From positions 1 to 12,004 of the forward strand of contig JAJFJI010000327.1 of assembly GCA_021774205.1 (NCBI GenBank): DNA of 12,004 nt. Direction: 5' to 3'. The DNA comes from Nitrosomonas sp. (lineage in GTDB: Bacteria > Pseudomonadota > Gammaproteobacteria > Burkholderiales > Nitrosomonadaceae). Both the position numbers and the translations under genes were made by a program. Shown piece after piece: positions 7,810 through 12,004 of this stretch (positions are counted from its first letter, which is position 1; the number at the start of each line of letters is the position of its first letter). The notes under the pieces are model-generated. The model was not told the DNA's origin. It saw only the letters and a list, made by a program, of their open reading frames with translations, and did no database searches.

Positions 7810-8007
7810 TTATGCGTAAGGTAACATGGTGCGTACAGACATTACATCGCTGGGATGAACCGTGATAATCCCTCTCAACTGACGCTTATTTTTTGTTGTC
7901 TTTTTAGTAAGAATATGGCGCTTAAAAGCTTGCGAACGCTTAATACTTCCGCCCGCTCGCACTTTAAATCGCTTTGCTGCGCCTCTTTTTGTCTTCATCT
8001 TAGGCAT
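7810..8007 (-). CDS. rpmI: 50S ribosomal protein L35
   Basis: L35 is a small basic protein of the large ribosomal subunit. The 65-residue product starts MPKMKTKRGAAKRFKVRAGG and continues SIKRSQAFKRHILTKKTT, the family signature at its usual length. I chose ATG at 8007 rather than the upstream in-frame GTG at 8019. MPKMKTK is the conserved N-terminus, and the AAAGGAG site would touch the GTG. From the chosen ATG the AGGAG site is 11 bases away, rather far but usable. The gene lies between infC and rplT, the standard order. Hairpins in the 142-base gap after infC may control its translation or transcription. Confidence 0.96.
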   Translation of the reverse strand: MPKMKTKRGAAKRFKVRAGGSIKRSQAFKRHILTKKTTKNKRQLRGIITVHPSDVMSVRTMLPYA

Positions 8008-8035
8008 AAATATTAACACTCCTTTTGAACATGAA

Positions 8036-8075
8036 ACTGGGTGTTTCCAAACTGGAACACTTTATTAAACCCAGT
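8036..8075 (-). promoter_or_regulatory. Hairpin just upstream of the rpmI ribosome site
   Basis: The minus strand pairs ACTGGG (8075-8070) with CCCAGT (8041-8036). An inner TGTTCC/GGAAACA stem with one bulged A is offset by a large 5'-side internal loop. It lies about 10 bases before the rpmI AAAGGAG site. Since L20 represses rpmI-rplT through leader RNA in E. coli, this is a candidate L20 target; that role is inference from position and foldability only. Confidence 0.45.
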
Positions 8076-8096
8076 GATCACTTATTGTTACAACAC

Positions 8097-8141
8097 AAAA
8101 ACTGAATGTTGCGTAACTATTCAGCAACTAGAACGCTGAAT
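8097..8141 (-). promoter_or_regulatory. Three-arm attenuator-like element between infC and rpmI
   Basis: In transcript order the minus strand has arm 1 ATTCAGC (8141-8135), arm 2 GCTGAAT (8125-8119) and arm 3 ATTCAG (8107-8102), followed directly by TTTTTG (8101-8096). Arms 2 and 3 form a terminator-like hairpin, helped by an inner GTT/AAC stem with loop ACGC. Arms 1 and 2 form a competing seven-pair hairpin. This is the layout of a transcription attenuator, although the stems are AU-rich. It could also simply be a weak partial terminator after infC. Confidence 0.5.
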
Positions 8142-8149
8142 AATTACAA

Positions 8150-8737
8150 TTAAGAATCAACCGCAGAGCTTGGCAGAGCCTCCTTGGATTTTGCTTCTTT
8201 TGGCTTAGCTATATTTACTTCTTTCTTTTTTGGTGACAAAACCATTACCATCTGCCGTCCTTCCATTCTTGGAAATTGCTCCACGACCGCATAGGGCTCT
8301 AAGTCGTTTCTTACGCGCTCTAATAAACGCACGCCAAATTCCTGGTGTGCCATTTCTCTACCACGAAAACGCAATGTTATTTTTGCCTTATCGCCATCAT
8401 TTAAGAAACTAATCAAATTGCGAAGCTTAATATTATAATCACCCTCATCGGTATTGGGACGAAATTTTATTTCCTTAATCTGGGTCTGTTTTTGCTTCTG
8501 CTTGGCGTCCTGCTTCTTCTTGCTTTCCTGATAACGATACTTACCATAATCCATCAAACGACAAACTGGTGGTTTCGCAGTCGGCGCTATTTCTACCAGA
8601 TCGACACCAGCTTCCTCAGCCATGGCATTCGCATCTGTTAGCTTGACGATATCAAGCGGCTCTCCATCAACACCAATCAAGCGCACCTCTGGTGCATCTA
8701 TTTCATTATTTATGCGTACTTCTTTGCCTCGAGCGAT
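8150..8737 (-). CDS. infC: Translation initiation factor IF-3 (AUC start)
   Basis: IF-3 binds the 30S subunit, prevents early joining of 50S, and checks the start codon and initiator tRNA. The 195-residue protein has the N-terminal domain (EVRLIGVDGEP, EEAGVDLVEIAPTAKPPVCR, MDYGKYRY), a lysine-rich linker at about 73-90, and a C-terminal domain with EIKFRPNTDEGDYNIKLRNL and RFRGREMAH. It carries about 20 extra residues, rich in Lys, Ala and Ser, beyond the usual SPKKK end. The start is ATC at 8737: GGAG lies seven bases upstream, and an in-frame TAG stands at 8755. No ATG, GTG or TTG occurs before a GTG that would remove conserved N-terminal residues. E. coli infC starts with AUU, and this allows IF-3 to repress itself; the same control is likely here. 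The gene follows thrS, 101 bases away. Confidence 0.95.
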   Translation of the reverse strand: MARGKEVRINNEIDAPEVRLIGVDGEPLDIVKLTDANAMAEEAGVDLVEIAPTAKPPVCRLMDYGKYRYQESKKKQDAKQKQKQTQIKEIKFRPNTDEGDYNIKLRNLISFLNDGDKAKITLRFRGREMAHQEFGVRLLERVRNDLEPYAVVEQFPRMEGRQMVMVLSPKKKEVNIAKPKEAKSKEALPSSAVDS

Positions 8738-8748
8738 GGTTATTCTCC
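8735..8748 (-). promoter_or_regulatory. infC ribosome site with non-canonical AUC start
   Basis: GGAG (8748-8745) is followed by a seven-base spacer and ATC (8737-8735), ideal spacing for initiation. The ATC frame encodes the conserved residues EVRINNEIDAPEVRLIG of IF-3. Such near-cognate starts (AUU, AUC, AUA) are known for infC and form the basis of IF-3 autoregulation. Confidence 0.85.
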
Positions 8749-8764
8749 AAGTCTATTAATAATT

Positions 8765-8806
8765 AAAAAAGTTAAATTGGCATCAAAATATCACATGTTA
8801 ACGCCA
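8765..8806 (-). other. Terminator-like hairpin between thrS and infC
   Basis: TGGCGTTAA (8806-8798) can pair with TTGATGCCA (8786-8778), nine pairs including two G-U, with an 11-base loop. A run of six T (8770-8765) follows, but only after seven further bases, which is too far for an efficient intrinsic terminator. It may cause partial termination after thrS or be incidental. Confidence 0.3.
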
Positions 8807-8838
8807 TAACAGTAATGATTATGAATGTAACAAAAAAA

Positions 8839-10755
8839 TCATCCTACTTTATCTTTTGCAGATATTTCCGCTTGCAGGCGATTAATCAATGAATCCAGGT
8901 TCATCTGTCCTAGATCGACGCCGCCACGCTCACGTACCGAAACCGAACGCGTTCGAACTTCTTCATCTCCAACTATAATTTGGTAAGGCAGCTTCTGCAA
9001 ACTATGTTCCCGGATTTTATAGGTTATTTTCTCATTTCTCAAGTCCAAACTAACCCTTATTCCATTACGTTTAAGTTCACAGGCTACTTTATTCGCATAG
9101 TCACTCTGTCCCTTGGAAATATTCATCACCACTACCTGTTCTGGCGAAAGCCAAAGTGGGAGCGCACCCGCATGATCTTCAATAAGAATACCAATAAAAC
9201 GCTCTAATGAGCCCAGAATTGCACGATGCAGCATAACCGGCACATGTTTATCATTGTCCTCAGCAACATACTCAGCACCCAACCGGCCTGGCATAGAAAA
9301 ATCAAGTTGCAATGTTCCACATTGCCACACACGCCCAATACAGTCTTTTAATGAGAATTCAATCTTAGGTCCGTAAAAAGCACCTTCGCCAGGCTGCAAA
9401 TCCCAGATTAGATGCTTCTGATTTAATGCCGCTTCCAGTGCCGCTTCAGCCTTTTTCCACTGAATTTCCGAACCGACCCGTTTCTCTGGACGCGTAGAAA
9501 GTTTTACCAAAACTTCATCAAATCCAAAATCTGAATACACAATCTGCAAAAGATCGATAAATTTAACGACTTCTGCTTGTACTTGTTCCTCAGTGCAGAA
9601 AATATGCGCGTCATCCTGAGTAAATGACCTTACTCGCATAACACCATGTAGAGCACCTGACGGTTCGTTTCGATGGCAAGAACCAAATTCAGCCAGACGT
9701 AATGGCAAATCGCGATAGCTTTTTAAACCCTGATTAAATATCTGAACATGGCCAGGGCAATTCATTGGTTTAATTGCAAAATTACGCTCTTCCGCATTAG
9801 TTGTAAACATATTTTCACGGAAATTTTCCCAATGACCGGAACGTTCCCACAATGCTTTATCAAGTACCTGTGGCGTACGAATTTCTTGATAACCATTATC
9901 ATTAAGGACATCTCGAAGATATTGCTCGATTTGTTGCCACAGTGTCCACCCTTTTGGATGCCAGAATACCATCCCAGGCGCTTCTTCCTGAATATGAAAC
10001 AAATTAAGCTGCTTTCCCAACTTACGATGGTCACGTTTCTCGGCTTCCTCCAAACGGTGTAAATAATCTTTCTGGTCCTCTTTCTTTATCCAAGCAGTGC
10101 CATAAATTCGTTGTAACATTTCATTATTTGAATCTCCGCGCCAATAAGCACCAGCAACTTTCATTAACTTAAATACTTTGATCTTAGAAGTTGCAGGAAC
10201 ATGCGGCCCACGGCATAAATCGGTAAAATTATCCTGAAAATACAATGACACATCTTCTTCTCCAGGTATCGATTCTATGATCTGTGCTTTGTAATGCTCT
10301 CCTTGATTTTTAAAATAATTGATGGCATCCGTTCTTTCCCATACCTTTCTCTCAATTTTTATGTTTCGCTTACTGATTTCCACCATTTTTTTCTCAATGG
10401 CCGTCAAGTCATCAAGGGTAAAAGGACGCTTGTAAGAAAAATCATAATAAAAACCATCTTCAATCACTGGACCGATAGTAACTTGTACTTCGGAAAATAA
10501 TTCTTTGACCGCGTGCGCCAAAAGATGGGCACAAGAATGACGTATAATCTCTAATCCTTCGGCATCTTTTTCAGTGATTATCGTCAGTTCACTATCGTTC
10601 TCAATACGATTTGTCACATCGACCAGCTTGCCATTGACTTTACCAGCAAGCGCTGCACGCGCTAATCCAGCGCCTATAGAAGCGGCAACCTCTAATACCG
10701 TTACAGGATGATCGTATTTGCGCTCCGAACCATCCGGCAATCGAATGACAGTCAC
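8839..10755 (-). CDS. thrS: Threonine--tRNA ligase
   Basis: This is a class II synthetase that charges tRNA-Thr and removes mischarged serine. The 638-residue protein has a TGS domain at about 1-60 (IRLPDGSERKY). The editing domain has HSCAH (His73, His77) and CRGPH (Cys181, His185). The catalytic core carries zinc ligands Cys333 (KPMNCPGH), His384 (DDAHIF) and His510 (PVMLHRAILGS), with motif 2 RNEPSGALHGVMRVRSF. The C-terminal anticodon-binding domain starts near 530. All key residues are present and the length is normal. The start is GTG at 10755, with GGAG seven bases upstream. It lies 29 bases after the membrane-protein gene on the same strand, so the two are probably co-transcribed. In E. 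coli thrS is controlled by a tRNA-like operator in its leader; the short gap here leaves no room for one. Confidence 0.97.
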   Translation of the reverse strand: MTVIRLPDGSERKYDHPVTVLEVAASIGAGLARAALAGKVNGKLVDVTNRIENDSELTIITEKDAEGLEIIRHSCAHLLAHAVKELFSEVQVTIGPVIEDGFYYDFSYKRPFTLDDLTAIEKKMVEISKRNIKIERKVWERTDAINYFKNQGEHYKAQIIESIPGEEDVSLYFQDNFTDLCRGPHVPATSKIKVFKLMKVAGAYWRGDSNNEMLQRIYGTAWIKKEDQKDYLHRLEEAEKRDHRKLGKQLNLFHIQEEAPGMVFWHPKGWTLWQQIEQYLRDVLNDNGYQEIRTPQVLDKALWERSGHWENFRENMFTTNAEERNFAIKPMNCPGHVQIFNQGLKSYRDLPLRLAEFGSCHRNEPSGALHGVMRVRSFTQDDAHIFCTEEQVQAEVVKFIDLLQIVYSDFGFDEVLVKLSTRPEKRVGSEIQWKKAEAALEAALNQKHLIWDLQPGEGAFYGPKIEFSLKDCIGRVWQCGTLQLDFSMPGRLGAEYVAEDNDKHVPVMLHRAILGSLERFIGILIEDHAGALPLWLSPEQVVVMNISKGQSDYANKVACELKRNGIRVSLDLRNEKITYKIREHSLQKLPYQIIVGDEEVRTRSVSVRERGGVDLGQMNLDSLINRLQAEISAKDKVG

Positions 10756-10784
10756 AAATTAACTCCTAAAAATTGAATTAATCA

Positions 10785-11603
10785 CTATTTATATCGTTTA
10801 ATAGATGTTTCTTCTACAACGTCAGGTTTAATTGTGCCTCTCACTCTTCGCCCATATTTTCTGACTATTAGCCACTCATTAAATTTTTTCATATAAACCA
10901 GGAGTATTGGCGCACAACCTATTGCTACCGCATCAACTAAGCAATACCAGGCAGCAACGCCACTAGGAGGATTACCTTGTGTCCAACCAAATACGGGTTC
11001 TATCTTAGCCCAGTACCATGTCCCCGCCGCTGTCCCAATAATTTCCAACCATGTCGTTATGAAAAATGCGCCGAGATATACTAGTGGTGAACGACCTTTA
11101 AATAAATACAGTAAGAACACGCAGAATAACACCGCGCCGACTTGATCACCGTGCTCAGGAATGCCACTGATACCCCAAAGTGCCCATGAACCACCAAGTA
11201 CAACCACAACGATAGCTATTTTCCTGGCATAATTCAGGAACAAGCCCGATCGCGCAAGTGCAACAGCCGTCAGATAAACCATTCCATGCGCTGGAGGCAC
11301 ATAAAGCGGCACATTTTCAAATCGATAAGTGTACCCTTCCATGTAAATAGATGCAAAATGTTCCCCAACCGTTGCAAAAGCAACGGCGATTGCCACCTGC
11401 ATTCTTATTTCTTTATTTTCACCAAATAGCAATGCAATCAAAAAAATCCATGCAAAAACACCTAATAAATTCTGTATCGCCAGACTTGCAAAACCATCAA
11501 TTACTAAACTAACCCCAGCGCAAAAAAAAGTGAATCCAGCAATAAAATAATCTCTCGTTCTATGTGGATGCACAACATTCGCTTTTGGGAAATGATTTAA
11601 CAT
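10785..11603 (-). CDS. Polytopic inner-membrane protein of unknown function
   Basis: I do not recognise this 272-residue protein. It has about eight hydrophobic segments, roughly at residues 19-40, 42-60, 68-86, 107-124, 128-147, 154-168, 174-198 and 216-237, with a basic C-terminal tail (IVRKYGRRVRG). Polar residues that look conserved lie at or near membrane borders: Glu81-His82, YMEGYTYRFENVPLYVPPAH (about 87-106) and NPPSGVAAWYCLVDA (about 211-225). Buried His, Glu, Asp and paired prolines suggest an enzyme or carrier rather than a simple anchor. The start at 11603 has a good GAGG site six bases upstream. It stands 29 bases before thrS and probably shares its transcript, but neighbouring a housekeeping synthetase says little about its job. 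A terminator-like hairpin lies directly upstream. Confidence 0.85.
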   Translation of the reverse strand: MLNHFPKANVVHPHRTRDYFIAGFTFFCAGVSLVIDGFASLAIQNLLGVFAWIFLIALLFGENKEIRMQVAIAVAFATVGEHFASIYMEGYTYRFENVPLYVPPAHGMVYLTAVALARSGLFLNYARKIAIVVVVLGGSWALWGISGIPEHGDQVGAVLFCVFLLYLFKGRSPLVYLGAFFITTWLEIIGTAAGTWYWAKIEPVFGWTQGNPPSGVAAWYCLVDAVAIGCAPILLVYMKKFNEWLIVRKYGRRVRGTIKPDVVEETSIKRYK

Positions 11604-11617
11604 TTTTTACCTCATCG

Positions 11618-11646
11618 AAATAAAAAACCCGCCATCAGGGGGCGGG
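11618..11646 (-). terminator. Intrinsic terminator directly upstream of the membrane-protein gene
   Basis: On the minus strand CCCGCC (11646-11641) and GGCGGG (11633-11628) form a six-pair GC stem with a seven-base loop, followed at once by TTTTTTATTT (11627-11618). This is a textbook intrinsic terminator. It ends only about 14 bases before the ATG and just upstream of its GAGG ribosome site, so transcripts entering the membrane-protein gene must pass through it. Confidence 0.85.
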
Positions 11647-11793
11647 CAATCTTATTTATGTAACTATTCAACTCTGATGCTTGGCGTTAATGTTGCGTAA
11701 TACATACTCATCCCCAACAGCAAACTGCGCGGTAATTTTTATTCCTAAGCCAAACTGCAACAATCTGAATATCCTACAAGCCAAGCTAATCCT

Positions 11794-11859
11794 AAAAAAA
11801 TTAATATCAACTTGCGTTTTAATCGTTAAAAGTAGCAAGTTATGAACTCAGAAACTTGC
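11794..11859 (-). promoter_or_regulatory. Three-arm inverted repeat with downstream T-run
   Basis: Minus-strand order is GCAAGTT (11859-11853), AACTTGC (11841-11835) and GCAAGTT (11815-11809). The middle arm can pair with either neighbour. Pairing with the last arm adds an inner TTTTAA/TTAAAA stem (11831-11817), giving 13 pairs. Seven T follow at 11800-11794 after an eight-base AT-rich spacer. It could terminate transcripts from the acidic-tail gene or act as a switch; the distance of the T-run weakens the terminator reading. Confidence 0.4.
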
Positions 11860-11919
11860 CTGCCCGAAAACAATCTATTCAATTTCCGGACAGGCATAGG
11901 GAGAAGCCGGACAGGCTTC
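11857..11919. repeat. Cluster of GCCTGTCCGG-type repeats forming hairpins
   Basis: CCGGACAGGC occurs twice in direct orientation, at 11886-11895 and 11907-11916, 21 bases apart. A related inverted copy TGCCTGCCCG (11857-11866) can pair with CGGACAGGCA (11887-11896) over ten positions, one of them G-U in minus-strand RNA. The second direct copy sits inside a perfect hairpin, GAAGCC/GGCTTC at 11903-11919. It lies just after the stop codon of the acidic-tail gene. Confidence 0.5.
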
Positions 11920-11954
11920 CAAAAACAACGCCTCAACAACAATTACGCTGACGC

Positions 11955-12004
11955 TTAGTCGTCATCATCCTCATCATCATCGTCATCTTCGTCTTCGTCT
12001 TCGT
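11955..12004 (-). CDS. C-terminal end of a protein with a poly-acidic tail (5' part beyond window)
   Basis: Fifteen complete codons followed by TAA (11957-11955) are visible on the minus strand, all Asp or Glu: alternating Glu-Asp pairs, then a mostly Asp run. Mixed GAA/GAG and GAT/GAC codons suggest selection for acidic residues rather than a pure DNA microsatellite, although a GAAGAC repeat at the window edge may still be expanding. The other two minus-strand frames are less likely: one stops quickly and one gives Thr/Lys/Met runs. The gene cannot be identified from this fragment. Acidic tails occur in many unrelated proteins, including nucleic-acid mimics, chaperone-like and metal-binding proteins. 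Confidence 0.6.
   Translation of the reverse strand, partial: EDEDEDDDDDEDDDD

Larger units (their letters stand above)
11604..11954. other. Intergenic region with several inverted repeats
   Basis: This 351-base stretch separates the acidic-tail gene from the membrane-protein gene. It contains a strong terminator next to the membrane-protein gene, a three-arm repeat at 11794-11859, a second inverted repeat at 11857-11896, a small hairpin at 11903-11919 and a 10-base direct repeat. A minus-strand frame of 56 codons (11838-11668, TTG start) and an overlapping 15-codon frame (11711-11664) are open, but neither has a convincing ribosome site and start together. No clear promoter was identified. 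Confidence 0.55.

Noticed and set aside
7656..7865. Plus-strand frame antisense to rplT.
   Set aside because: It is a shadow of the ribosomal protein genes on the opposite strand, with no independent support.
8008..8019. GTG at 8019 as the start of rpmI.
   Set aside because: It would touch the AAAGGAG site and add MLIF before the conserved MPKMKTK N-terminus.
9748..10062. Plus- and minus-strand alternative frames inside thrS.
   Set aside because: They are out-of-frame shadows of the intact threonyl-tRNA synthetase gene.

Overview
The window looks like the conserved chromosome of a betaproteobacterium with moderately low GC. The gene order thrS-infC-rpmI-rplT-pheS-pheT-ihfA-merR-tRNA-Pro is typical of that class. 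A Nitrosomonas-like member of the Nitrosomonadaceae is my best guess, but that rests on general resemblance and was not tested. Every supported gene is on the minus strand, so transcription runs from high to low coordinates.

Layout in transcription order. (1) 12004-11955: the last 15 codons of a gene ending in an all Asp/Glu tail. (2) 11954-11604: an intergenic region with several inverted repeats and a strong intrinsic terminator directly in front of the next gene. (3) 11603-10785: an unrecognised polytopic membrane protein. (4) 10755-7435: thrS (GTG start), infC (an AUC start is required by the sequence), rpmI and rplT, with structured RNA between several of them. (5) 7434-7045: a 390-base gap with a strong terminator just after rplT. 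(6) 7044-2759: pheS, pheT, ihfA and a MerR-family gene that overlaps ihfA. (7) 2694-2618: tRNA-Pro(GGG) behind its own extended -10 promoter. (8) 2508-1: surE, pcm and the 5' part of nlpD, the stationary-phase cluster that in many proteobacteria leads into rpoS; rpoS would lie beyond base 1.

How the genes work together. Regions 4 to 7 make translation parts: threonyl- and phenylalanyl-tRNA synthetases, initiation factor 3, ribosomal proteins L35 and L20, and a proline tRNA. They also carry the nucleoid protein subunit IHF-alpha, which is often linked to pheT. Region 8 handles nucleotide and protein damage (SurE, Pcm) and cell separation (NlpD).

No mobile element, CRISPR array, prophage or defence system was seen. 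The points of interest are at RNA level: a non-canonical infC start, a three-arm attenuator-like element between infC and rpmI, a terminator between rplT and pheS, and a terminator 20 bases in front of the membrane-protein gene. I found no convincing undescribed multi-gene system.
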